A stretch of DNA of 64,000 nucleotides. Origin: Epiperipatus broadwayi (Eukaryota > Onychophora > Udeonychophora > Euonychophora > Peripatidae). Of the stretch, positions 23,129 to 35,091 are shown piece by piece. The notes under the pieces were generated by a model. The model worked only from the letters and a program-made list of their open reading frames with translations, was not told the DNA's origin and ran no database searches. Each line of letters opens with the position of its first letter. Positions within the stretch are counted from its first letter, which is position 1. The translations under genes and the position numbers were made by a program. Where the stretch lies: NCBI GenBank assembly GCA_028023455.1, contig JAQFVV010006353.1:1426001-1490000 (forward strand), given 5' to 3'.

Positions 23129-23959
23129 GTATTTTTATGAATCATAATTTATTATTAAATAAATGGATTGTTTAGGTTTTGTTTTCACCATTATTTTTTC
23201 TGATATAAATTTGCTGTATTTTGTAAACAAATACTTAGATGTATATTGATATTTCAAGAAGTTTTAGACATAAATGTTGTCTCTAGAGTATTGACGTTAA
23301 CACATAAAATCTGATTTTTAATTTGTTTGTAATTCACATTAGAGAGAACATCCATATTTTAAAATTAAATTGATGCTATGATTTATATGATAAAATGCAT
23401 TTTTGTAGATATATTTTATTGACAATATAAAAAAAGATATTTTTTTTTGTCAACCGATCTTTGGAAGTAAAATGGTCCTGCTTATTCTTGGAAGCTTATT
23501 TCTCTGACAGATGTTGGGATTATGGCATGATTTTCAAATTTAAACCAGATGCAAATGTATCATTGTTAATCTGGACTTAATAGTCACATAAAGGTAAAAG
23601 ACGTAATCTAAATTGTCAAATTGAATGAGGAGTCATAGGATGGTGAGGTTCTTAAATTGTCTCCATAAGCTTTTGTCTTAATTTATTAAATAGCTGTATT
23701 CTATTTTTTAGTAACTCAGCAATCATTTAGTAAGTGTTCTGGGATTTTTCTACATATATGGGGAGTTACTGAACAGCCTCTGAACATTAATGAAAATAAT
23801 GAATGATAAATTTGATTGTACTTTTGAATTAAGAGGTACAGTCAGAAAGAAATTGTTTGGGTCTTTTTTTATCACTCCCCTTCGCCGTCCACTCCAGCTA
23901 AACTGTCAAAAAACCAGACCTCCCATATCAATTCTCAGTACTTGTTACGTATAAAAAAT

Positions 23960-24190
23960 TGCAAAAAAAATCTAGATCGTGCTTGACTTAAAAGTGATGC
24001 TAAACTAAAAAGAAAGTTCTAAAAATTCTAGGAAATGCACAATTTATCAAAAAAATAGTGGTGATACATTCTGAAAATTTTTTTCTAAACTAATAAAATC
24101 TAGAAGATGCTTAACTTGAAAGTGGTGATAAACCCAAAAAAGAAAAGTTCTGCAAGCCTTCAAATATTCTTGGTCATTCTGCTACCTACC
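23960..24190. repeat. diverged tandem duplication, about 120-bp unit
   Basis: Two similar stretches, from about 23970 (TCTAGATCGTGCTTGACTT...) and about 24090 (TCTAGAAGATGCTTAACTTG...), share order and wording over about 90 bp. Confidence 0.5.
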
Positions 24191-25310
24191 CTCACCAACA
24201 AAAAATTACTGTTATTTGTTCAATTGTTACTAATTTTTTTCTTTTCTGATCCAGCGTAATGTCTGATAAAATGAAAATACACGCAGAAAAGGTAGTTTTT
24301 TGTTATTTAGCTTTATTACTAAATATTATTAAGAAAAACTACATTTTCTGTGTGTATTTTCATTTTACCAGATATTGTTTGTTTGATAAAATTGTTCTAA
24401 AATTTTTCTTACTACGTAGACCAAGGGTAGGGTTCTTAATCTTTTTGGTTCCTGTACTCTCTTGGCTTTTAATAAATTATCTGGTAGCCCTATTCATTAC
24501 AATAAGAAATAAACAATAATTAAGTTTTCATAAAAGCTTTATTTGGTAAATGAATCTTAACCGGGCATTTTGAGTTATTGAACCCTGCAGTAAGAAAAAA
24601 GTCTATGCATTCTCGTTATCTTCATGTCCGAAAAGAGATCTGAAATGTTACTGATATGGCTGACAGACAGTATGGACATGGAATAACCCAGAAATATTGA
24701 TAACATAACTATTTTTATAATATATTAATGGCATTATATACTTATGTACCTGCTATTCACCATATTTCCTGGATGAGCTTCTCCTCTGGACATATGGGAA
24801 CCTCTGACATAGACCTTTTTTGTGTGTTTTTTTTTAACTGATAAAAAAAAACATTAACACTTTAAAAACTGTCTAAAGCTTTCAGTTTCAAAAAAAAAAA
24901 AAAAAGACACTTCACACACTTTATTTTTGTCTTTACGAGCAAAACAAAAAAACATCAGTTAGTAATTGCAATACTTTTCTGTGACTTTCCCAGATATGTA
25001 GAAAAATCCCAGAATGCCTTCTGAATGATTATCAGTAACTGTCTCTTCATATAATAGATTTTGCATAATAACACATACAAGTATAAAAATCATTGAGGAG
25101 TGAATCTTTACGCAGCACAAGCGCTAGCAGATTTAGGTCTAAAACTTTACCAAGTTATTTTCATTCCACAATTTAAAGTTGTAAGATTAGTCCAATCATT
25201 TTAATTTATGTAAGAATTTAATTTTATTATTGATTGTATGAACTTAATATGTATATTCTCTTATTTTTCTCTTTCACTTTCTTTGCATATCTTTATATAA
25301 TCATATATAT
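24191..25310. other. intron c-d: no gene seen
   Basis: CAAGGGTAGGGTTCTTAATC at 24421-24440 resembles hAT terminal sequences, but I found no matching second end. The rest is A+T-rich. Confidence 0.35.
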
Positions 25311-25311
25311 A

Positions 25312-25570
25312 TATTGCTTATAACACTTCTTTCATATACACTTCAATGCAAACAAATTTTCTTAAAATCTTCTTTACTTTCCTTGCAGTTTTGAATAATA
25401 TAAATACTTAACCATCATTTCATATATATATAAAATACATAACCATCATTTCACATATATATAAAATACACACACACACACATATATATATATGTATCAG
25501 AAGTTTTTAAGAAAATTTGTTTGCATTGAAGTGTATATGAAAGAAGTGTTATAAGCAATATATATAACTT
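25312..25570. repeat. foldback repeat with simple-repeat loop
   Basis: Arms 25315-25375 and 25502-25565 are inverted (ACACTTCAATGCAAACAAAT versus its complement). The loop holds duplicated TCATTTCATATATAT pieces and a (CA)n/(TA)n tract at 25466-25497. A related arm sequence appears at 62335-62360. Confidence 0.65.
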
Positions 25571-25689
25571 AAGATACATGTGTAAAAATTGTATACGAGT
25601 TTAAAATAGAGCTTATAGTTAAGTAAGTATCAATTATATTTGACTTAATATTGAGACAAAATCGATCAACTATTTTACATCATTTTTTT

Positions 25690-26190
25690 AAAAAGTATGG
25701 CATCCTGGACACCAAGGTTGATTATGGATATTAAAAAACATATTCAACAAATTGATTATAAATTCTTGCTAACTTTAAAAAATAACAATAAATGTATTAT
25801 AAATTACGGTTAGTGTTGATATTTCATTCATTAAGGTTCCCAATTCTATATTTGAATAAAATGATTATATGGTTGATATTATTTATTTAGGTATTTATGT
25901 ATTAGACCTGCTGTTTGTGTTTGCAATGGCAGAATGCGATACCTTTCTCCGCTGAAATGGGTGGGTGGCATGTTTACAATGGCATAATGTCATAGTTGTG
26001 GGTTTTTTTTAATACGGCATATTAAAAAGTCACAACTTTTAAAAACATATTAAAAAGTCACAACTACGGCATTCTGATGTCGCAAACATCTCCATGTGTA
26101 TGGCATTTTGCGTTGCAAACATGGACAGCAGGTCTAATATGAAAGTACACACCTTTACTATGGTCTGTAATCAACACTTGGTGTCCAGGA
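25690..26190. repeat. foldback repeat, outer arms near 25690 and 26190
   Basis: GGACACCAAGGTTGATTA near 25706 pairs with TAATCAACACTTGGTGTCC near 26170. Inner arms include GACCTGCTGTTTGTG with its partner AGCAGGTC (about 25905 and 26130), and GCAGAATGCGA with TCGC...GGCATT.. strings. The direct repeat ATATTAAAAAGTCACAACT occurs twice near the centre (about 26019 and 26049). No coding frame. Confidence 0.55.
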
Positions 26191-26960
26191 ATATCATTAA
26201 GTACTGTCTAATCTATTATTTCTTCAACATTTACAACATAAAATCTCATTCAACCAGGCATTTCAAAATTCATTTTATATATTAATAAATGGATAAATCT
26301 TTATGCTTTTATGGTTGTCAAAAAGAGCCGATAGTATGTAAATAACCTAACTAGAACAGTATTTGTATATTAACTTTTCAGTATGATATCTCTTTAATTG
26401 GGATGATTAAATATTAAACTACACCTGGGTCTTGTTTTATGCGGATTATTTTAATGCGATTTTGAAGTTATGCGATTCATGTTTCTTCTTAATATCTTTT
26501 ATATTTCACTATATTTATTAGATATCAAGAAATTTAAATTATTAATAACTTATTTTGACTTGAAATACTTTTTTTTTCTTTCAAAAATATAACGTTATAT
26601 TAGCAGCTAACGTGAATATGGCCTGAAGCTATATTTAGAACGTAGCTTCTATGTAAATTACCTATTTATACTAATGAGTAAATAATAATAATAGATTTAT
26701 AATTACATACAAAAATATCGCAATAAATATTCAAAAAATTTAAACTTTTAAAACATATTTTGTTATATATAACAGAAATAAATAATCTTTTAGATTTTTA
26801 AAATAAAAAACCAAGATTTTATAAACTGAAAATAATCTTTCTAATGATAATGTATAATCTTATTGTTTTGATTACGATCGCATTTTTTTAAATATAGAAA
26901 CAGAAAACCATTAACACAGCACAAGGCTGAAAATGGCGCTAGTTGTACTTCACATCACGA
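26191..26960. other. intron c-d: no gene seen
   Basis: A+T-rich; nothing recognised. Confidence 0.5.
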
Positions 26961-26964
26961 ATAA

Positions 26965-27057
26965 AAATAAAGTGGCTAACAGGTTTCTCTGGGCATAATT
27001 GCTGAGAGATTTTTGACTTCATTTAAGGAGAAGCCACAATACATCACATCACATCGA
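26965..27057 (+). mobile_element. LINE A, 3' untranslated end only
   Basis: AAAGTGGCTAACAGGTTTCT through AATACATCACATCACATC matches the 3' untranslated end of LINE A at 28522-28612. The copy is 5'-truncated to about 90 bp, so it shows that this short segment and CATCA tail are the true 3' end of the family. Confidence 0.8.
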
Positions 27058-27639
27058 ATCTGATTTCTTACCAGTTTACAAACGAACGCTAATGGCAGTG
27101 ATTAAAATATGTATGAAAAATATAAAATTAAATACTGTATTAATAAAAAAAGTAAAAAAAGTTTGTCTTGTATTAATTTTTTTCAAATATTTGAAATTTT
27201 TTATTAGTCATACTTTATTTGCTTATTTTTTTAATGCGAATTTTAAAGTAATTTTTTCTTGTTGCTTTGCTTTTAAGTTAATTCTGAAAATTACAGCACC
27301 TATTCCCCATTTTTCAAGGTAAATTAAGTCTATTTTTGTGCAATTTTTTTTAATGTGGATTTTCTGTGGAAACTATCTACTGCATAAAACGAGACCCAGG
27401 TGTATTACTTTATATCAATTAAATTTTTAAATAGAGAATTTTGTCAAGCAAAGCTCTTTTAAAGGGAAACATTTTTTTGGCCGCATTTGAATGTAGACAT
27501 TTAAATATAATTTTTAACGTATTTATTTAATATTTATATAACTATATATTTCAAAATTAAAATAAAAAGTAAAAAATTAATGTTTTAAAGAATTTTTATA
27601 AAAAAATAACTTTCAGATATTTGAAACAATGACAATCTC

Positions 27640-28055
27640 TCCTTGCAGTAGTGCCACCCAGTGCAAGCCATAGTAATCAATAGATGCTGGTAACTGGTTA
27701 TTGAAGAACCAAAGACACCAGACCATATAGATACCGAACTGGGTTAAGATCTATATGACTAAACAAGTGAATTAGCTTGGTTTGAAAACATTGTTTTTAT
27801 TTTGCGCTCATAGCTTAATAGTTAATTAAATAAGAAAAAGTGACTGCTGGGTGGTTGGATTAGATTCTAAGATCTAGATGCAGTGATCTCTGATTCAAGG
27901 CTTCTCACTAATGAAAGCCACAAGCTAGAAACTAGTCTGGGGATATTGGATGAGTAGGCACTAGATAGGGATTTTGTGCACAAACTCTCTTGCATCCATT
28001 GATTACTATGGCTTATACTAGGTGGCACTACTGTATGGAGAGTTTATCACTAAAT
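27640..28055. repeat. 300-bp hammerhead-repeat element copy
   Basis: Begins with CAGTAGTGCCACCCAGTGCA on the left (inverted end) and ends with GGCACTACTGTATGGAGAGT on the right, so the terminal 40-50 bp are inverted repeats. The main body is in plus orientation with one ribozyme motif at 27892-27951. LINE A starts ten bases after its right end. Confidence 0.75.
27892..27951 (+). ncRNA. hammerhead motif, one core base mutated
   Basis: Stem I TTCTCA/TGGGGA plus ATTCAA/TTGGAT (pairing with G-U), stem II AGC(CACAA)GCT, GAAA, minimal stem III C-TA-G and the UC cleavage site are all present. The box reads CTAATGA in place of CTGATGA, changing the invariant G5, so it is probably inactive. Confidence 0.6.
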
Positions 28056-28064
28056 AAAGACTAG

Positions 28065-28612
28065 GGAGTTAGAGAGATGGAGAAATAGTATGGAGAGTAA
28101 AAAGAGTTTAAATATATTTAGAAATAAACAGAATATTAGGTGTGAGTTAATATATGATAATAGTAAGGAAAGTAGTTTATTGTTTAAGGCTCGAACGGGA
28201 TCTTTAGCTACAAAAGAATATACATGTAAATGGAAAAATATGGGTGATTTATTTTGTAAATTATGTAAGAAAGGAATACAAAATATTAGGCATTTGTTAA
28301 TTGAATGTAAATGTTTGAAAACAGAAAGGGTACATATAATGAAGTTGTGGAAAAATAAATATGAAAAGAGTGATTATACAGAAAGTGAATTATTAGTTTT
28401 TATGCTGGGTTTGGGAAAAGATAAGGGGGGTTTAGATATAAAGGTTATAGAGTTGACAAAGATTATGTTGTGGAAATGGGATAGAGCAGATTATGGGTAA
28501 ATTTAGAGTGGGAAATGTAAAATAAAGTGGCTAACAGGTTTATCTGGGCATAATTGCTGAGATATTTTTGACTTTGTTTTAGGAGAAGCCATAATACATC
28601 ACATCACATCAC
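28065..28612 (+). mobile_element. LINE A, C-terminal ORF2 fragment with 3' end
   Basis: Frame 28090-28500 (136 codons, TAA stop) is intact. It has a zinc-knuckle C56-x2-C59-x8-H68-x4-C73, common near the C terminus of non-LTR ORF2 proteins, then a charged K/W-rich end (VIELTKIMLWKWDRADYG). The 3' untranslated end and CACATCACATCA tail follow. Everything upstream (endonuclease, RT) is absent. The clade is uncertain. Confidence 0.8.
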
Positions 28613-28639
28613 TATTTTGTTTTTGTTACATTTGAAAGA

Positions 28640-29610
28640 AATAGAGAGAGCAATTGAAAGATTAGGAAGAGGGGTAGAGATCCCATTAATAGGTGGGAAG
28701 GAAGTATATATCCATTATCAGGTCTTCTATTTGCTAATGGTATCTTTTTGTGCACAGAAAGTAGGGAAGATATGGAAGTTATGCTGAAGATGTGCGCAAA
28801 GGTGGGCAAAAAGATGGGGATTAAATTTAGTGAAGAAAAATCAAAAGTAATGATGATAAATGTTGGGGAAAGAGAAGAGAAAGAATTTTTATTGGGGATA
28901 TAAAAGTACATGTGGTGAATAGGTATAACTATTTTGGAATCGTCTTAAGTATTCAGAGAAATTGCTTGGACGAATGGGAGAAAAAATTGATAAATGCAAA
29001 GAAAAGAAAGGTACTGTTAAAGAAATTAACAGTGTTTTCATATAATAAATATGATGTAGCTAGAAGTTATATGGAAGGAAGTGGCAGTAACAGAGTTAAC
29101 TTATGGTAACAATGCATTATGGGTTAGTAAAGGAGTGTTAGATTACTTAGAAAAAATACAAAGAGAAGTAGGAAGCCATGTATTAGATACACGTGTGTAT
29201 GGCAAAGAAGGCAATTCAAGGAGAAATGGGATGGTGAAGTTTTTATATTGGAGATACAAAAAGCAAAATGAAAATTTTTGATAGATTGCAATTTACGGAT
29301 AATAAGAGAATAGTCAAAATAGTTTTTAATTGGGTTATGAGTAAAGGACAGGCAACAAGATGGATGAGAAAGGTTGTAAGGTATGCAGAAGATTTGGCTA
29401 AAAGACTTTGTCAGTATACTTGTACGAAAGGTGGGATGATTGTGTTAGGAGAATTATTGAGTGTTACAGTGGCAAGAAATGGAGTAGAAGAATAGATGCA
29501 TTAATAAAAAATAGAGAATTGGAAAGATGGAGAAATAGTATGGAGAGTAAAAAGAGTTTAAATATATATAAAAGTAAACAATATTCAGTGCGAGTTAATT
29601 TATGAGAGAA
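28640..29610 (+). mobile_element. LINE A, RT to mid C-terminal region
   Basis: Starts inside the RT: GVEIPLIGG, then LSGLLFANGIFLCTES at the catalytic loop (28721-28768), then GIKFSEEKSKVMM, NRYNYFGIVLS, and NNALWVSKGVLDYLEKIQRE. It ends in NSMESKKSLNIYKSKQ near 29585. The catalytic F/Y-x-D-D box reads F-A-N-G, so both aspartates are lost. Frame changes occur near 28880, 29080 and 29270. It ends with the residues that open the preceding fragment (28065-28612), which lies upstream of it. Confidence 0.8.
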
Positions 29611-30650
29611 GCAGGAATAAAATATGGATAAAAAAGGAATTAAGGAATGGAATAAGATAATAAAAAAATTAAGATATTGCGTAGAAATAAGTGAAATGAA
29701 AAATAAGGTTAAATATACGAATATAGTAGCATAAGAAAAAATTCATAAATATTACATTGAATTTTTAAAATTATGGCAAAGGTAAATGGTGAATAAATAG
29801 AATTGTTTTTGCAAGTGTATTAAAAAATGATTCATTATGAACAAATTTATTAAAAATGTTTCATTATGAGTCTGTTTGCAAATAATTATGAGAGAACAAG
29901 AATGTTCTGTTATATGATTATACTTATTGTGTATGTATTCATTCATTCACAAACATTCAAATCGCTTTGGATGATATGCTTTTTTTAAATAACTTTTTTC
30001 CCGCCTATAGAAACATTAATTACAGTCTCATTAATAGCAGACAATAAACCTTTCTAGTTGTTTTGATGATTTTAAAATCTATATCCATTTCAAGATTTAT
30101 ACAATCACATCTATTGGCAGTTACTCATTCAAATTCTGGTTTAAATTCCTCAAACCTTAAGTTTTCTGATGCATTAGCAAAAATTTTTAGCCATTCTTAT
30201 TTTTTGCCACTACAAAATCAATAACCTTCATTACCACTTAACGAAAGATATTTTATATATATTATTAAATTTCATAAAACTTTTAGCTTTATATTTAAAA
30301 AACATTTTATTACATGATTATTGTACTACTTCCAAGATGACTTTCAATTTAATCCGAAGAAACGGTAATAAATGTGATTACATACAGTACTCCTGAGGCA
30401 GAAAATAGACTGCTATGATATCGTAAAGCATTAAATTTATGAATTTTAATGTTTTTATTTTTTGTTTATTTACATTTTTTTTTTTTTGAATAGCATATAA
30501 TTGAATTAGTATATGTTGATAATTCATATATCATGGTTTCACTGTATCTAAGTAATCTTAGTTGGAGTAAAGATTTCAAGGTAATTTGATTTGGTATGCT
30601 GACCATAAATTAAAGACCTTATTGTAAGATCATCATCATCTCCATTAAAA
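29611..30650. other. intron c-d: no gene seen
   Basis: 29611-29735 is charged, lysine-rich sequence that may be a further LINE piece with stops. 29750-30650 is A+T-rich and unrecognised. Confidence 0.4.
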
Positions 30651-30654
30651 AAGG

Positions 30655-30782
30655 GGGCATTTGGCTTTATTGCTCAGGAGTTCATCAGAAGTTCGAGCAA
30701 CAGACCCGCAAGCATCAGAATCGATCCTGGGATCTCCCAATCTTATGTTGGAGGCTCTACCAATTACTTCAAACCATGTAGG
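30655..30782 (-). mobile_element. tRNA-derived SINE (family 2)
   Basis: Minus strand: A-box-like AATTGGTAGAGCC (30752-30764) and B-box-like AGGATCGATTC (about 30719-30728). A body ending TGAGCAATAAAGCC... is shared with 34168-34284. The tRNA-like head spacing is close to normal. No clear duplication. Confidence 0.6.
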
Positions 30783-32029
30783 GTATTTTTCCCACTAATG
30801 AAGAGGCATATAAAAGTCCTCAAGTTGTGGCTTTTTTATTTTTCAAATATTCCAATTAATAAAAGCTGCACTACAGATGAATTCAAACACAGAAAGAATT
30901 CATATTCAAAGCCAATGCTTATGAATTGAGACTGTCATTACAAATGGCAGCTGGTACTCCTTGATATATCCAAAGTCCATGACATTTATGAATGTGGTAA
31001 TTCAGTATATACATTAAAAAAGTTTTATATATTTATAACATATATTTCCTCGAGTCCTATAGATGTTATCCAAAAAAAATATTTTGATCTTTGAATATAA
31101 TAAGAGAAAAATAAATATTTCTGTTAACACAATTTAAAAAAGAGTAATGGCAGATTGTTACGTATTATTTTTAGTTTTCGACAGAGCTGTCAAATTATTC
31201 ACCCGTGGGTCTTTTTCTTTGAAAAAAAAGCTGTATCTCAAAAATTTTGACTGTTATATACAATGTAAATGTCAAACCTTGTTGTATTTTGCCAATTGAT
31301 TTTTGTTTTATATCAGAATACAAGATCTTGAATAACATTATCTTTCTTACCATTATTATTATTTTTTTTTGTGACGGTGCTTCCCTTTATTAGACAGAAA
31401 CTGTTTTTTGTCAGCCATTTCATTTAAAAGGTTTATTTGAATTATTGCATCAAAAAGTGAATATAATTATCAGAAACAGTTTTTTTAATTATCGAAAAAG
31501 CAGGTATTTTCATTATTGGGTCTTACGTAAGGAAAACTTTACTAAATTTTTTAGAAAATGTCAGAATTACTCGAAACCATCTGGAAAGAATTATGCTTCC
31601 TATTGCTGCAAAGGTCAGGAAAGAAAAACTTAATTTGGAAGCAAACTAAAATACAGATAATCAGATTTATGCCAAAAGAACTTTATGGAGATGGATCTTG
31701 AAGAAATAGAAACATTACTGATGATATGACCAAAAAAAATGAAGATTGAAAAAAGAATGGAATAAATAAAAAATAGTAGATGATAACTCAAATAATAAAA
31801 TCAATTGCAGACCTGCCTAGAAATATTGCGAGGGAACCATCATCAAGCACCAATAAAGTTGAGGTTGAAGAAGAAATCGTCAATAAAGAAGTCATTTACC
31901 ATTTTTGAATAGATGCCAGTTTTTCACAAATATCAAAATCATTTTTGTTTACAATTTTTAAATATCCTTTTGTGACATGATCACTATTTCCTATGCTTAC
32001 ACAAACTGTTAAAACATTAGCAAACTCTC
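30783..32029. other. intron c-d: unclassified, possible old coding fragments
   Basis: A 62-codon plus frame at 31445-31633 (C/K/Y-rich) and charged stretches to about 31900 look like decayed transposon coding sequence. I see no diagnostic motif. Confidence 0.3.
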
Positions 32030-32278
32030 CATACAGTAGTGCCACTCATTGCAAGCCTTACTAATCAATGGATGCAAGAAGGTTTGGCATAAAATGCATA
32101 TCTAGTGCCTACTCATCCATTATTCCTGGATTAGTTTCTAGATGAAAATCACATGCTAAAAACTGGTCTGGGTATATTGAATGAGGAGGCACTAGAGAGT
32201 GGCTTCATGCACAAATCTTTTTGCATCCATTGATTACTAAGGCTGACACTAGGTGTAGTACTGTATGGAGAGTTTGGT
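32030..32278. repeat. 300-bp hammerhead-repeat element, short palindromic copy
   Basis: Starts CTCTCCATACAGTAGTGCCA and ends with its near-complement CTGTATGGAGAG. The two arms meet at about 32144 inside the ribozyme motif (GTTTCTAG|ATGAAAATC), so each arm holds half a motif. A compact foldback of about 250 bp. Confidence 0.7.
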
Positions 32279-32279
32279 C

Positions 32280-33726
32280 CAATTTAAATATGCTTATTTT
32301 ACCAAGCTTACCTGGCCTTTTTTGCTAGAATTTTATCAAACTGTTTTCTTATTTTTCATCTGAAATTGTAGCTGTGGCATATTTATCCCAAATTACCTAA
32401 ATCTGTGTAGGAAAAAAGATTACAATATTAATCAATTTAATGCTACTGTTGGACTTGTTGTTCGACTTCAAAAGCACCGTGAAATTTTAAACAAAAGATG
32501 AGATAAACAAAAAACAAGCCGTGATACCCTAATAAGTGGTACAGACTCTGGAAAAATCAAACGAATTTTATCTTTTATTCTCGGTATTTTTCTCTATCAA
32601 ATCTTTTTTTTATTATTATTGTACAGTTATGATTTAAGTTTTAAAGTAACTTTATTTATTTGTAGAATGTTAGATAGTTCTAGAGTTATTTACAAGAAAA
32701 ACACCAAGATGTATACAAAAGAAAAAAATTCAGTCATAGTTTTTCAGTTTTGTAATGTTGTTTTTCTTTGTTACATGACTATTTACATTAATTATTGTAT
32801 TTGTTGTTGTTTATTTAGTTCTGTAAGGTAATGATATCTTGTTACAAGCTTGAGTTCAATTGTATTAGGGATCAGGTGCTTGAATAAGTGTTTTGTTCTA
32901 CTGTTTTATAATCTCTGTTGGATTTTTTTTACTTTGATGCGAGTGTGCTGGGATGTCCCCTGAGATTGTTGTTGAAGATAAATGTGCATCTTGTGCACCA
33001 TAGTACATATAGTAAAAAAGGGCATGTCTGGATGTGTGCATAGCTTCCTGACTGAAAGGTATTAAATAATTGTTATTATATTTTGCAATTAATAGCTCTA
33101 ATGTCAAGTTATCAAATTTTGATAGCGAGATACCTTTAAGAAAAATGATGTTGTTGGGTTTCTGGTTCATGATGACATAAAGTAAATACATTTTCTATTT
33201 TATTGTAGTTTCTTTTTGTTTTAAGAAAATAGAGAATAGGCCGAGCTTCCATGGTGATTTAGTTGATTATTGTTTAAGTGTAGGATGGTTTCTTTTTCTG
33301 TCTGAGGGGAAGGATGAATTTAAGCCAGCATGTAACCAGGGTCCCAAACTGAAATTTTCTATTTAATTGTTTATTGTTTAGGTGTAGAGTTGGTTTCTTT
33401 TTCCGTTTGAGGGGAAGGAAGAAATAAGTTAAATACTTCTCGGTATGTAAATTTGTGTCATGATTTATTTCATTGGAAATATAGCTCTTTGTATTTTAGA
33501 ACAACAGTAGAGTTGTGACTTCTAGAGCTTAAGATCAATGGATCATCACTGAATTATGTCATTTGCAGCACTTGCATTTCATGTAAATTTTCATGCGCAT
33601 TTCCAAACTACAAGTCATTCAGATATTTTATTTATTAAGTTTTACTGGAAATATTCATAATAAAATTGTTTTTTATGTAAAACATAATTATGACGTAAGT
33701 TATATATCGTTTTTTTTTTCCAATAG
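32280..33726. other. intron c-d, right end: no gene seen
   Basis: A 97-codon minus frame at 32898-33191 is open and of mixed composition but unrecognised. A local duplication of about 55 bp (GGGGAAGGA with TTTCTTTTTC) occurs at about 33262-33318 and 33368-33420. Confidence 0.35.
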
Positions 33727-33848
33727 ATTCAAGCTTTGCTGAAAGAAACAGATCCAGGGGGTGATATGACTATTGATTCGGTTTTATTGATGGCTTGTCA
33801 GACAGTTGTAGACGCAGCTTGCCACAACGTCAAGCCTGGAGATGCCAA
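33727..33848 (+). CDS. GLG1: GLG1 exon d: 40 codons plus two bases
   Basis: A T-rich tract and CCAATAG precede ATT-CAA; the donor is CCAA|GTACGT, so the exon ends in phase 2. It encodes I-Q-A-L-L-K-E-T-D-P-G-G-D, matching the LIQETDPGAD block of the family, then two cysteines in the pattern A-C-x(7)-A-C. At 122 bp and without its own start codon it is found only by homology and splice signals. It is flanked by introns of about 10 kb on both sides. Confidence 0.93.
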
Positions 33849-34167
33849 GTACGTTTTTATTAAAATTTAATAATACATATATTAACTATATTGCCGAAAC
33901 TGTATACGTAATAAATTTTGAAAATGTTTGAATAACATAAGTTTGGACATGTGACAGAAATAAACTTTTGAAGAAAGTATAAAACAATATGTTGATGATA
34001 TTTATTAAAAAAAAACTTTAAAATAATGTTGTTATAAAATTTTTAAATTTTTTGTTGCTTGAATTAAAGTATGTAATAGAAAATAAAAATATTTGATATA
34101 TATAAATAAAGTAACAGTGAGTATTGAATAGTAAAGTATTTTGGCAATAAAAGAATAAAATAAATAA

Positions 34168-34284
34168 GCGATTAGCTTTATTGCTCTTAAGTTCACAAGC
34201 TATTTGAGCGCTAGAACTGGAATCGATCCGAAGACTTTGCACTCCAAGGTTGAGCACTTTACCACTTCACTAAACCATGCTGAG
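34168..34284 (-). mobile_element. tRNA-derived SINE (family 2)
   Basis: Minus strand: CATGGTTTAGTGAAGTGGTA (A-box region) and CGGATCGATTCC (34219-34230, B-box). The body matches the copy at 30655-30782 (GAGCAATAAAGC). Two copies with the same end define the family. Confidence 0.65.
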
Positions 34285-34488
34285 CAAAAATAGATGATCC
34301 TAGTGATATGTGAACCCATTAATATTAACTAAGTCTTCTATATTACTTTTCATGCCATCCACTTGGGTATTACTTATTTGGAGATAAAACAGGCAAAACC
34401 CACTATACGTATTGCCACACACAGAAAGCTAGAGTAATCAATGGATGCCAGAAGGCTTGTGCATAAAATCCCCATCTAGTGCCTACTC

Positions 34489-34547
34489 ATCTAATATCCC
34501 CAGACTAGTTTCTGGCTTGTGGCATTCGTCAGTGAGGAGCCTTGGAC
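34489..34547 (-). ncRNA. hammerhead ribozyme motif, core intact
   Basis: Minus strand: stem I TCCTCA/TGGGGA, box CTGACGA, stem II with G-C and C-G pairs plus one U-C mismatch, loop CACAA, GAAA, minimal stem III C-TA-G, and UC. The outer part of stem I has one mismatch. The essential core bases are all present. Confidence 0.65.
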
Positions 34548-34791
34548 CCGAGAACACTGCACCTAGATCTTAGGATTCAATGCAATCCTCCAGCAGCCAC
34601 CTTTTATCTCCACTTCACTACAAAACTATGAGTCTTAAACTGAAAACACCTTAATGTTTTCAATCCAAGCCCATTAGCTTTTGTAGTTATATGGGTCTGA
34701 ACTCAGTTCAGTACCCATACACACACTGCAAGCTAGAATAATCAATGGATGCCAGAAGGCTTGTGCATAAAATCCTCATCTAGTGCCTACT

Positions 34792-34849
34792 CATCCAATA
34801 CCCCAGACTAGTTTCTGGCTTGTGGCCTTCGTTAGTGAGGAGCCTTGGA
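34792..34849 (-). ncRNA. hammerhead motif, G5 mutated
   Basis: Same layout as its tandem neighbour, with a perfect GGC(CACAA)GCC stem II and full stem I, but the box is CTAACGA. Likely inactive; its position fixes the 303-bp period. Confidence 0.6.
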
Positions 34850-35091
34850 TCTGAGACCACTTTACCTAGATCTTAGTATCAAATGAATATGGTTATTAAA
34901 GAACCAAAGACACCAAAATGATGGGTATTGAACTGAGTTCAGACCCATATGACTGTAAAAGCTAATGGGCTTGGGTTAAAAACTTTAGGGTGTTTTCAGT
35001 TTAAGACTCATATTTTTGTAGTGAAGTGGAGATAAAAGGCGGCTGCTGGAGGGTTGCATTGGATCCTAAGATCTAGGTGCAGTGCTCTCAG

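Noticed and set aside
24421-24540. hAT terminus
   Set aside because: Only one end resembles hAT and no second end or duplication was found.
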